Assembly (NCBI GenBank): GCA_016124935.1
Contig: WGMS01000004.1
Location: 1 to 64,000, forward strand
Origin: a bacterium
GTDB lineage: Bacteria; Cyanobacteriota; Vampirovibrionia; Obscuribacterales; Obscuribacteraceae
Direction of reading: 5' to 3'
Length of the DNA: 64,000 bases
Shown here one piece after another: positions 10,272 to 19,246 of the stretch; position 1 is the stretch's first letter, and every line of letters starts with the position of its first letter. The notes under the pieces are model-generated. The model was not told the origin of the DNA. It ran no database searches and saw nothing but the letters and a program-made list of their open reading frames with translations. Both the position numbers and the translations under genes were made by a program.

Positions 10272-10981
10272 TATCTTTTCAAAGGCGCGTTCCCGAAGTC
10301 ATCTTCTTTTTCGATAGAAGAGGCGGCCAGTCCTCTTTTGATCGACTCCTCGGGCAGGGGCGGATCTTCCTGGGAGGCGATGGAATCATTGTGGGTTGCG
10401 CTTCTTCCAGCATTACGATCCCGGGCTTTGGCTTGCAAGAAAGTGATGCGGTCATGAACGCGTTTTCTATACTTTTCCGGAATCGCATCCAGAAAAACGA
10501 TGTCTACCAGTGCTCTAGAAGCGTGATAAAAGTCCCCCTGGGCTTCAAGCAGTTCGGAAAGAGCGACGCGCAACATAAGCTCTTTAGGCTTAGAGGACTT
10601 GAGATGCTCCAGGCGGCGGGTGGCATCCTTTAATATCTTGGCATCCTTGCAGTGCTTGGCAAGCATGTGATAGGCGACATAGTAGGAGGCATCGATGTCG
10701 GTGACCGCTATGTACTGATGGGCGGCTTCTTTATCTTTGCCCATTTTCCTGAGCAACTCGGCATACTCGAATCGAGCCTGGGCACTGGATGGATTCGCTT
10801 CGCTGCGAGCCAGAGCCCGCTCTAAATCTTCCATGGTGGGTGTCTCAACCTGCGCAAGGGAGGAAAGAGCGAAAGGACCAACCTGCACAATAGATACGCA
10901 TAAAGCAATCATCACCAGGGCGGTTTTCTTCCGGTAACCGCTTTTTGTTGAAATCCTTTTAGCTTTCGAAGTTGCCAACAT
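10271..10981 (-). CDS. TPR protein, secreted/anchored
   Basis: N-terminal TM and TPR-like repeats; overlaps the next gene (TAATG). Confidence 0.7.
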   Translation of the reverse strand: MLATSKAKRISTKSGYRKKTALVMIALCVSIVQVGPFALSSLAQVETPTMEDLERALARSEANPSSAQARFEYAELLRKMGKDKEAAHQYIAVTDIDASYYVAYHMLAKHCKDAKILKDATRRLEHLKSSKPKELMLRVALSELLEAQGDFYHASRALVDIVFLDAIPEKYRKRVHDRITFLQAKARDRNAGRSATHNDSIASQEDPPLPEESIKRGLAASSIEKEDDFGNAPLKR

Positions 10982-10985
10982 ATAA

Positions 10986-11213
10986 TCATGCCTTCCTTAT
11001 CACCAGGCGGCAAAGACCGCCATCCATGAGCTGATTCTCTTCCAGAAGATGACCTTCCTGAACCACCGATTTGCTGACGCTTTGAGCCGGTTCCCCTTGA
11101 TCGAGGACCACTTCCACCTGCTCGCCGGAGGCTAACTTATCCAGGAACAATTGTGTTTTCACAAAATTCATCGGGCAGGCAACGCCTCTCAAATCCAGCT
11201 TATGTATAGTCAT
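10986..11213 (-). CDS. TusA/SirA-like sulfurtransferase family protein
   Basis: 75 aa; HKLDLRGVACPMNFVKTQLFLDKL carries the CPxx signature. Confidence 0.85.
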   Translation of the reverse strand: MTIHKLDLRGVACPMNFVKTQLFLDKLASGEQVEVVLDQGEPAQSVSKSVVQEGHLLEENQLMDGGLCRLVIRKA

Positions 11214-11216
11214 GCT

Positions 11217-11540
11217 TCACAGCTCTTTTGTTTCGGATTCCGCAAAACATACGGAAGGATAACACTCTTTAGGAGAAGGACAGTAGGAATCATCTAAATA
11301 TTTAACCCACTGACTCTTAAAACATTCTCGCGAATAAATATATACCTTGAGGTCATCCAGCATCTCGGCTGCGTTCTTGCCGTTGGTCTGGGCGATACAG
11401 TTCAGGCACTGCATCGCCTCGGCAAAACCCAGGGCAAGGTTGAGGACTTGCTGCCGCAGGCACAGCCGAATGGAGCACCGCTTACATGTGCTCGGAGCGC
11501 CTTCAATCAGCAGGCTGCATGGTTCTTGTTGCTCGGACAT
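11217..11540 (-). CDS. Cys-rich small protein, unknown
   Basis: 107 aa with 10 Cys, including TCKRC and QCLNC; 3-nt gap to the TusA-like gene. Confidence 0.65.
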   Translation of the reverse strand: MSEQQEPCSLLIEGAPSTCKRCSIRLCLRQQVLNLALGFAEAMQCLNCIAQTNGKNAAEMLDDLKVYIYSRECFKSQWVKYLDDSYCPSPKECYPSVCFAESETKEL

Positions 11541-11647
11541 AGATCAAATAGTATCAAAGCTAGTGCCTGCTAAGAATAATCTGTGAAGTTATAACCCCCG
11601 GGTCGGGTATATTTGGAAAATAGATGAAATCGGTTTGAGAAACTTTT

Positions 11648-12466
11648 ATGTCTCCGGCGCCAGGAACACACAGAAAGACACTTATCGCAGCCACCCTTGC
11701 TGCGCTTACGCTTCTCGGGGCCGAGCAGACTGCTTCAGCCCAATACAGCCCGAGCCCCTATCAAAACCAGCCTCAAACCCAGATCTATAAAAATTCCCCG
11801 GCGAATCAGGCTATACAGAATCATCGCATGCAGCTCAATAGCCGATACCGGCAGTTGCTCGATTCCGCAAACCGTCTTATAGGCGAAGGTCGCCCGCAGA
11901 ACGCGCTTCCGGTTCTGGCCGAAGCCGCGGCTATCAATCCGAGAGATCCCGAAGTCCACTTCTTTAGAGGCTTAGCCCTGGATAAACTAGCCGACTACAA
12001 AGACGCGGTCAAAAGTTATGCTCAATGCCTCACCCTGGCCAAGACAGCCGGTATGGATTCCAGCGAGTTGCGTATCAATTTAGGCAACACCCTGGTCAAA
12101 TTGAATTATTTGAACGAGGCGCTTTTCGACTATCAAAGAGCTATCGAAATCACTCCGACAAGCGGTTTGCCCCATCTTTATCTTGGCCGGCTTTATCTAA
12201 TCAAAACCGACTACAATCTTGCCCTGGACGAATTCAGAAAGTGCGAAGCGCTCCATTATCATGATACTTATCTGCCGTTTTTCAAAAGTCTTGCTTACAC
12301 TGGCTTGAAGCAATATGGAGATGCCCGGGAAGAATTGAGACCGCTGCTTACTTCCTTCTCCAAAACTGGTACTCCCGATTTATTTCGCCTGGCAAGCACC
12401 CTGGATGACACCTTGAGCAGAGAGCTCGAAATAGGGGCAAAAACAAAGAGTGGAAACAAGAATTGA
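11648..12466 (+). CDS. TPR-repeat secreted protein
   Basis: Signal peptide and TPR motifs (PRDPEVHFFRGLALDKLADYKDAVKSYAQCLTL...). Confidence 0.8.
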   Translation: MSPAPGTHRKTLIAATLAALTLLGAEQTASAQYSPSPYQNQPQTQIYKNSPANQAIQNHRMQLNSRYRQLLDSANRLIGEGRPQNALPVLAEAAAINPRDPEVHFFRGLALDKLADYKDAVKSYAQCLTLAKTAGMDSSELRINLGNTLVKLNYLNEALFDYQRAIEITPTSGLPHLYLGRLYLIKTDYNLALDEFRKCEALHYHDTYLPFFKSLAYTGLKQYGDAREELRPLLTSFSKTGTPDLFRLASTLDDTLSRELEIGAKTKSGNKN

Positions 12467-13841
12467 GAGCGACAAACACGGTCCGGAAGAGATTCCGATT
12501 GACGCCCTCTGGGGTCTTTCCACAAACCGCTATCAAAGACACCTCAGGCTGACCGAATTCCCTGTCCATCCGGTTCTGGTCAAAGCCCTGACCTTAGTAA
12601 AAAAAGCATCCGCCACCACCAACGGCATCATCGGCGAAATCTCATCTGAAACAGCCGAAACGATTGTAAAAAGCTGCGATCAAATCCTCGCCGGAGAATT
12701 GCAGGACCAGATTGTTGTAGATGCTCTTCATGGGGCCGGCGGCTGGGGTCTGACAAGAAATCTAAGCGAGGTTCTTGCAAACAACGCCAGTAAACTCATG
12801 GGCGGCGAGCCAGGTAGCTATTCGCCGGTTCATCCAAGAGAACACATAGACCTCAATCAGTCCTGCGCTGACACCTATGTCACAGCGATGCGCCTCGCCA
12901 TCCTTCTTGCCCTCGATGACCTGGAGGCAGGACTGCTCGACACGGAGCGTATGCTGAGGCGCAAAAGCCTGCAATTCGACAGGGTGATCAAACCGGGTCG
13001 AATCAACCTCAAAGACAGCGCTCCGATGACGCTCGGCCAGGAGCTGAACGCCTACGGATCGACAATAGAACGTGCCCTGCGCCGCCTGGAAGGAAGTCGG
13101 GAAATCTTCAGAGAAGTCAATCTGGGCGGCGGAGGTATCGGCACCGGTTTCAATACCAGTCCAAAATTCCAGGAAACTATCGTGCAAGAACTTTCGAAGA
13201 TCTTCGGTCAAGAGTTGAGAGCGGCAGACGACTTTATAAGAGTGGGCAGCTCCATGACCGATTTTGCCCATTTCTCGTCCAGCCTCAAAGAAGCGGCCCT
13301 TGATCTGGGCAAAATTGCAAGCGACCTGCGTCTCCTTTCCTCCGGACCCCAGGCCGGAATAGCCGAGATCATCCTCGATGGCCGTCTGGAAGAAAGTCCC
13401 CTGGTCGAAAGCCTGCTCATGCTCTGTCACCAGATTGCCGGCAACGACCTTAGCGTATCGCTTTCGGTAGCCTCGGGAAACCTGGAGTCTAATAGTGCCA
13501 CTCCATTAATCATAGAAAAGATCCTGGAGTCTATGGACCTCTTAAAACGAGCAGGCACAGCCTTTGTCGCTCAATGCCTGGCCGGTCTGAACGCAGACCA
13601 GGAGCGATGTCTCGCCCTGACTTCAAATACCGATGCTTTCATAGAGCTGCTTGCCACCGAGATTGGTATGGCAGAGGCGGCAGCAGTTGTAAAGAATTGC
13701 AGAGATCAAAACAGGGATGTAAAGGACTATCTATTAGAGAGCAAAATCCTGCACCCAGAGCGGATCGAGACGATTTTCAGCCATCGCTTCATGACATCAT
13801 CGAAACGGATTATACCTTTTAAAAATGCGGAGGAAGAATGA
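12450..13841 (+). CDS. Aspartase/fumarase-superfamily protein lacking canonical catalytic signatures (putative pseudoenzyme)
   Basis: Collinear with class II fumarase/aspartase (EIPIDALWGLSTNR, HPREHIDLNQSCADTYVTAMRLA, PMTLGQELNAYGS, NLGGGGIGTGFNT, IAGNDLSVSLSVASGNLESN), but the GRTH and GSSIMPxKxNP motifs are absent; starts inside the upstream TPR gene. Confidence 0.75.
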   Translation: METRIESDKHGPEEIPIDALWGLSTNRYQRHLRLTEFPVHPVLVKALTLVKKASATTNGIIGEISSETAETIVKSCDQILAGELQDQIVVDALHGAGGWGLTRNLSEVLANNASKLMGGEPGSYSPVHPREHIDLNQSCADTYVTAMRLAILLALDDLEAGLLDTERMLRRKSLQFDRVIKPGRINLKDSAPMTLGQELNAYGSTIERALRRLEGSREIFREVNLGGGGIGTGFNTSPKFQETIVQELSKIFGQELRAADDFIRVGSSMTDFAHFSSSLKEAALDLGKIASDLRLLSSGPQAGIAEIILDGRLEESPLVESLLMLCHQIAGNDLSVSLSVASGNLESNSATPLIIEKILESMDLLKRAGTAFVAQCLAGLNADQERCLALTSNTDAFIELLATEIGMAEAAAVVKNCRDQNRDVKDYLLESKILHPERIETIFSHRFMTSSKRIIPFKNAEEE

Positions 13842-14051
13842 CCGAGGAGCGCATCCTCTGGGGAAGACAAGGGATTCGCAAGTCGCTCGATGCCCTCTAC
13901 ATGAATTAGTTTGAAGCTTGGCCGTCATTTTCTTGCTCCGAATTTGGTTAACATAAGGGTCTCTAGTGCAGGTAAACCAAATGCAGTTCAGGCATTTAGC
14001 AGTTTTACCCTTGCTTACCAGGAAACTAGACATCTCGGAGACAGCCAGAGC

Positions 14052-14693
14052 ATGCTGAGTGGATATAGACTTGAAGTAATTGTCGGATGTATGAGCGCGG
14101 GCAAATCGAGCGAGTTGATTCGCCGAATCGAAAGAGCCCGACTAGCATATCTGCCCACGATCATTGTCAGGCCTATAACGGACACCCGCTCCAAGCCGAA
14201 CCATGTCGAATCGAGAAACGGTCTCACCTCTCAAGCCCTGGTGGTAGAGAGCGCCCGGGACATCCTGAAATATTCTTCCCATGCCGTGGTGATCGGCTTA
14301 GATGAATGTCAGTTCTTCGATGAGGAGCTAATTCCTGTAGTGCAGACCTTATTGAGACAGAAGAAGAAGATCATCGCCTCCGGTCTCGACCTGGACTATA
14401 AAGGCGAGACCTTCGGCCAGGTTCCCACCCTGATGGCCATGGCTGACCGGGTGGACAAACTGCTGGCTGTCTGCCGAAAGTGCGGCTCCGATTTCGCCTG
14501 TCGCACCCAGAGACTGGTACATTCAGACGAGCAAATTCTGGTAGGTGATTGCCAGTACGAAGCCCGCTGTATTCATTGTTTCGAACCGCCCGGCGAGTAC
14601 CAGCTCAGACTGGAGCTGCCTCTGGCAGAAACAAACCCGCCCCAGCTGGCGATTGTCCAGGGTCAGGCGGCAGCGGCCACCGTCGCCAGTTAG
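14052..14693 (+). CDS. tdk: Thymidine kinase
   Basis: VGCMSAGKSSELIRRIERA P-loop, GLDECQFFDEELI, ASGLDLDYKGETFG, zinc-binding CRKCGS..C; ATG at 14052 likely. Confidence 0.92.
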   Translation: MLSGYRLEVIVGCMSAGKSSELIRRIERARLAYLPTIIVRPITDTRSKPNHVESRNGLTSQALVVESARDILKYSSHAVVIGLDECQFFDEELIPVVQTLLRQKKKIIASGLDLDYKGETFGQVPTLMAMADRVDKLLAVCRKCGSDFACRTQRLVHSDEQILVGDCQYEARCIHCFEPPGEYQLRLELPLAETNPPQLAIVQGQAAAATVAS

Positions 14694-14712
14694 AACAAAA
14701 GACTTCCAACGC

Positions 14713-14748
14713 ACGCAGAGCACTCGACTTCGGTCGGGTGCTCTGTGT
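14713..14748 (+). other. Very stable RNA/DNA hairpin, 16-bp stem with TTCG tetraloop
   Basis: ACGCAGAGCACTCGAC-TTCG-GTCGGGTGCTCTGTGT; no T-run follows. Confidence 0.8.
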
Positions 14749-14845
14749 ATGGAGAAAACGCTCGAAACCCCCGCATACCGGGCAAGTATAAACAATCATT
14801 AAGCGAATATGAATTTCCAGCCTAATCCGTTACCGCCAGGATGTC

Positions 14846-15346
14846 ATGGGAATACCTAGAAAAAGGAAACCAGAGGTTGGTTTTGGAGAATTACTAATGA
14901 TCAAGCGTGTTATTAAATCGCTGAAGAACAGCAAGCTCTATAAGGCGGCTTTCGGAAAGAACTATGAAACCGTCAAACTTGTAGAGACAAACGGCTGCGA
15001 ACATCCCTGGCAGCAAGACCTCGACCATCTAGCCGAAAAACTCGGTCACGACAAGGTACAGGTTTCCCAGAACCAGGAAACCCGGATAGCTGAGAGCACC
15101 GTTGTGGAACAGGACTTTCAAAAGCTCTTCAATCAAGTCAAACAGGATATGGAGCAGCAGAAACAGAGCGGTTCAAAAAAACCTGTGGTAACCAGGAAGA
15201 AACGAGAAGCAGACATCACCGCAGTGGATCTTCAGTCCTGGTGGGGTCAGTCGGTGGCCACCTGGGATCCCATAGACAGTAAAAATGTCGATTCGGTCAA
15301 TCAGCAACCCAGAAGACAGAGAACCAAGTGGTTCGACAGTCATTAA
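14846..15346 (+). CDS. Hypothetical protein
   Basis: 166-aa ORF, probable start at 14897 (MIKRVIKSLKNSKLYKAAFG). Confidence 0.55.
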   Translation: MGIPRKRKPEVGFGELLMIKRVIKSLKNSKLYKAAFGKNYETVKLVETNGCEHPWQQDLDHLAEKLGHDKVQVSQNQETRIAESTVVEQDFQKLFNQVKQDMEQQKQSGSKKPVVTRKKREADITAVDLQSWWGQSVATWDPIDSKNVDSVNQQPRRQRTKWFDSH

Positions 15347-15534
15347 ATTGCTATATCAACCTTAATATTAATGTCGCCGGCGTAAACCCTGCAACCGTTG
15401 TCATTTTGGAAGATCGGCCCGGATAGAACCGACGCTTGACAATTGGTTTTATCCCCGGTTTCCAGGACGCGCAGGTTTAGGCCCGGGGGGCTTAGTGGTA
15501 ATATGGCCCTGAGGGACAAATTCAGCCACGAGTC

Positions 15535-15912
15535 ATGAGATCTAGCAGAATTACTAAAATCGTCATAGCTTCCCTGGCGCTCTGCGCCTTTGCAGGCGGT
15601 CTTGCCCTGGTGGATGCCAATCCTGCTTTCGCCAAAAGCAAGTCCTCGAAGTCCAGCCATTCGAAGAAAAGCAGCTCTAAGTCGAAAAAATCTTTCAGCA
15701 AAGGCAAGACCAAACTGGTACCGCCTCCGCCACCCTATGCTCCGTCCATTTTGCCGGAGCTAACCTATCGGCGCGGGGGTCGTGCCGTGGCGACCAGCGA
15801 AGAAGAGAAGCCGGTCAATCCTTATGCTAAGTACATCTATCACAGGGACGAGCAGAAACTACCCACCCCGGTACGTCACAACAAGTATGTAGCTTCCTGG
15901 AACGCAAATTAA
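15535..15912 (+). CDS. Small secreted Lys/Ser-rich protein
   Basis: Signal peptide then KSKSSKSSHSKKSSSKSKKSFSKGKTK. Confidence 0.6.
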   Translation: MRSSRITKIVIASLALCAFAGGLALVDANPAFAKSKSSKSSHSKKSSSKSKKSFSKGKTKLVPPPPPYAPSILPELTYRRGGRAVATSEEEKPVNPYAKYIYHRDEQKLPTPVRHNKYVASWNAN

Positions 15913-15921
15913 TCCGTTAGG

Positions 15922-17100
15922 TCATAGCCTTTCTAAGACCATCGCTATTCCCATGCCGCCTCCGATACAGAGGCTCACCAGCCCATAGCGGGCTTTTCGG
16001 CGTTGCAACTCGAGGGATATTGTAAGAATAAGCCTGGCGCCGGTGGCTCCAAAAGGATGCCCGATAGCGATGGCACCGCCGTTGACATTGACTCTCTCCC
16101 GGGGCAGACCGAGCTCCTTTTCACAGGCCAGATATTGCACCGCGAAAGCCTCATTGATCTCGATAAGGTCCATGTCCTCTAGTTTCAATCCGGCTTTTTC
16201 AAGAGCCATGGGCACGGCCGGCACCGGTCCTATCCCCATTATTTCAGGAGGAACACCGGTGACAGCCCAGGAAACGACCCTGGTCAGAGGAGAAAGTCCA
16301 TTTTTCTCAGCGGTGGCAGCGTCGGTTACCACCAGGGCGGCAGCACCATCAACAATACCGCAAGCATTTCCTGCGGTCACGGTTCCACCTTTTCTAAAGA
16401 CCGGTTTCAGAGAAGAGAGCTTCTCCATAGTCGTATCCGGTTTGGGATGTTCATCGAAATCGATAATCTGTTCCTGGCCCTTGCGCCCTTTTAAAGAGAT
16501 GGGCACGATCTCTTCTTGCAAGCGACCCGCATCCATGGCTGCTTTAGCCCGACTCTGACTGAGAAGCGCAAATTCGTCCTGCTCTTCGCGATTAATCGAG
16601 AATTTTTCTCTGATGTTCTCGGCGGTCTCACCCATGGAAGCATCGGGATAAGTGTCCCTGATATCGAGACCGTCCCAGAGCTCGGCATGGCCCATACGCG
16701 CGCCCCAGCGATTGCTCCAGGTTATATAAGGGGTCATCGAAAGAGAGTCGGTTCCACCGGCGACCACAATTTTTGCCTGGCCGGCGTCAATAAGCATGCC
16801 TGCTGTAGCCACCGCCTTTACGCCCGAGCCGCAGAGCAGATTGAGAATCAGCCCCGGGGTCTCCACCTTGAGCCCGCTTCGCAAAGCCACATGCCTGGCA
16901 AGATAAATGGCGTCTTTACTGGTCTGCAAAACATTACCCATCACCACCTGGTCGCATTGACCAGGCTCGAGACCGGAGCGTTTGATAGCTTCGACCGTGG
17001 CGGCCACGGCAAGGTCCGTGGCCGTCTGCCCGGCAAGCCCACCGCCGAAAGCACCGAATGCTGTACGGGCACCATTGACAATTACTAAGTTGGCTGACAT
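15922..17100 (-). CDS. Acetyl-CoA acetyltransferase (thiolase)
   Basis: LNLLCGSGVKAV, NVNGGAIAIGHPFGATGAR, LCIGGGMGIAMVLE. Confidence 0.95.
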   Translation of the reverse strand: MSANLVIVNGARTAFGAFGGGLAGQTATDLAVAATVEAIKRSGLEPGQCDQVVMGNVLQTSKDAIYLARHVALRSGLKVETPGLILNLLCGSGVKAVATAGMLIDAGQAKIVVAGGTDSLSMTPYITWSNRWGARMGHAELWDGLDIRDTYPDASMGETAENIREKFSINREEQDEFALLSQSRAKAAMDAGRLQEEIVPISLKGRKGQEQIIDFDEHPKPDTTMEKLSSLKPVFRKGGTVTAGNACGIVDGAAALVVTDAATAEKNGLSPLTRVVSWAVTGVPPEIMGIGPVPAVPMALEKAGLKLEDMDLIEINEAFAVQYLACEKELGLPRERVNVNGGAIAIGHPFGATGARLILTISLELQRRKARYGLVSLCIGGGMGIAMVLERL

Positions 17101-17263
17101 CTGAATCCTCTTTAAGCTTTTCGACCGGGAAAGCCGGAAAATGGAGAAAAACTAAAACAAGTACAAAAGCATATAAAAGATCTATCGAAAAGGGATAGAA
17201 TATTGCTCTCTTTAGAAGAAATCTAAAGGTTATCAGGTTTTGCTTTTTTAGGAGGGCTGAGAA

Positions 17264-18364
17264 TTGGCCAAGGTAGGAGTTCCCAAAGAGATACTTGACA
17301 ATGAGTACCGTGTTGCTCTGACACTTGCCGGTCTCAATGCTCTCGTCAAAGAAGGACATACTGTTTATGTCGAGAAGAACGCTGGTGTCGGAAGCGGTAT
17401 CAGCGACGAAGACTACAAAGGCGGCGGAGCCAAAATTCTTGCCGATGCCGCATCCGTTTTCGAAGAAGCCGATCTGATACTAAAAGTAAAAGAGCCCCAG
17501 GTCTCCGAAGTGAAGATGCTCAGAAAAGACCAGACTCTTTTCACCTATCTTCATCTGGCAGCGCACACCAAGCTTGCCGAAGACCTCGCCAAAACAGGCG
17601 CGACCTGTGTTGCTTACGAAACGGTTCAAATGGCCAACGGTCAACTGCCCCTGCTTACCCCGATGAGCGAAATAGCAGGCAGACTCTCCACCCAGATAGG
17701 AGCCAATTATCTGGAGCGTCCCATGGGCGGCAGAGGAGTGCTTCTAGGCGGTGTTCCCGGAGTCGAACCCGGTGAAGTGATCATCATTGGTGGTGGCATC
17801 GTCGGTACCAACGCCGCTAAAATCGCCCACGGTCTCGGTGCCCGGGTGACGATTTTCGACCTTTCTTTAGATCGCCTCAGATATCTCGATGATGTCTTCA
17901 ACGGTCAGGTACGCACAGTTTTCTCGGTCGGTCATTATCTGGAAGAGCTTCTTCCCCAGGCAGATCTGGTTATCGGCGCCGTTCTCATCCCCGGCAAACA
18001 GGCTCCCAGAATCGTGACCCGGGATATGGTCAAACAGATGAAGAAAGGCTCCGTGGTTGTCGATGTCAGCGTCGACCAGGGCGGCTGTATCGAGACGATC
18101 AAGTCCACCACCCACTCTGCTCCCACCTACGAAGTGGATGGAGTTCTGCATTACGGCGTAGCCAACATCCCCGGTGCCGTGCCGTGGACCTCGACCCGAG
18201 CTCTCACCAACGCCACCCTGCCTTACTGCCTCAAACTGGCTAAAGCAGGATACAAAGCCTGCATGGAAGATCCGGTTCTCATGAAAGGGGTCAACATCCA
18301 TAGGGGCGAAATCGTTCACCCCGGTGTACTCGAAGCAATAGGCGCCCCGGTGGCCACAGCTTAG
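17264..18364 (+). CDS. ald: Alanine dehydrogenase
   Basis: [63 protein letters not shown] start after an AGGAGGG SD. Confidence 0.95.
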   Translation: MAKVGVPKEILDNEYRVALTLAGLNALVKEGHTVYVEKNAGVGSGISDEDYKGGGAKILADAASVFEEADLILKVKEPQVSEVKMLRKDQTLFTYLHLAAHTKLAEDLAKTGATCVAYETVQMANGQLPLLTPMSEIAGRLSTQIGANYLERPMGGRGVLLGGVPGVEPGEVIIIGGGIVGTNAAKIAHGLGARVTIFDLSLDRLRYLDDVFNGQVRTVFSVGHYLEELLPQADLVIGAVLIPGKQAPRIVTRDMVKQMKKGSVVVDVSVDQGGCIETIKSTTHSAPTYEVDGVLHYGVANIPGAVPWTSTRALTNATLPYCLKLAKAGYKACMEDPVLMKGVNIHRGEIVHPGVLEAIGAPVATA

Positions 18365-18381
18365 AAGCCGGCTAGAATCCC

Positions 18382-19161
18382 ATGAAATCCAAAACGCTCA
18401 GGCTTTCCTCCTGGAATGTCAACGGCTTGCGAGCAGCGGTCAAGAAAGGCTTCTTTCAATGGCTTGCCGAAGACAGGGCGGATATAGTAGGCATTCAAGA
18501 GACCAAAATCTCCGAAGACCAACTTACCGCGGAGTTGACGGAGCCTGAGGGTTACCGCGGCTATTTCTCCCATGCCGAAAAACGCGGTTACAGCGGAGTA
18601 GCGCTCTATCTCAAGCATGAACCCGATTCCATCGAGCATGGCCTGGGCGTCAAGGATTTCGACAAGGAAGGCAGAACCGTTATAGCTCACTATGACGATC
18701 TTGTGATCTATAACATCTATTATCCCAACGGCAAAGCCAGCCCCGAGCGCCTGCGCTACAAAATGGCTTTCTATGAAGCTTTCCTCAAGCATGTAAGCAA
18801 AGTCAAGAAAGCCGGTAAAAAGATAGTGATCTGCGGCGATTTCAATACCGCCCACAAAGAGATAGACCTGGCCAGACCAAAAGACAACGAAGGTTATTCT
18901 GGCTTTCTGCCCGAAGAGAGGGCCTGGATGGACAAATTTGTAAACCGGGGCTTTATCGATACGTTTCGCCACTTCAATCAGGAGCCGGACAATTACACCT
19001 GGTGGCACATGCGCACCAGAGCCCGGGAAAGGAACGTGGGCTGGAGGATAGACTATTTTTTCGCCTCGGATAATCTGCAAGACGCTCTTATAGATGCAAG
19101 TATTCAGTCCGATATTCAGGGATCGGATCATTGTCCGATAACTCTTGGCATTTCTATATAA
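18382..19161 (+). CDS. xth: Exodeoxyribonuclease III
   Basis: LSSWNVNGLRAAVKKGF, IVGIQETKI, GDFNTAHKEIDL, GSDHCPI. Confidence 0.95.
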   Translation: MKSKTLRLSSWNVNGLRAAVKKGFFQWLAEDRADIVGIQETKISEDQLTAELTEPEGYRGYFSHAEKRGYSGVALYLKHEPDSIEHGLGVKDFDKEGRTVIAHYDDLVIYNIYYPNGKASPERLRYKMAFYEAFLKHVSKVKKAGKKIVICGDFNTAHKEIDLARPKDNEGYSGFLPEERAWMDKFVNRGFIDTFRHFNQEPDNYTWWHMRTRARERNVGWRIDYFFASDNLQDALIDASIQSDIQGSDHCPITLGISI

Positions 19162-19246
19162 ATAGAGCTATGCTTCAACCGATAGTTTTTGATTTATGCT
19201 GTGGCATAACTTTAGTACGGACTCAAGATCGACTGCAAAACGGTAA

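Noticed and set aside
12762-13430. 222-aa minus-strand ORF
   Set aside because: Antisense to the fumarase-like gene.
18361-19131. 256-aa minus-strand ORF
   Set aside because: Fully antisense to xth; no recognisable domain.
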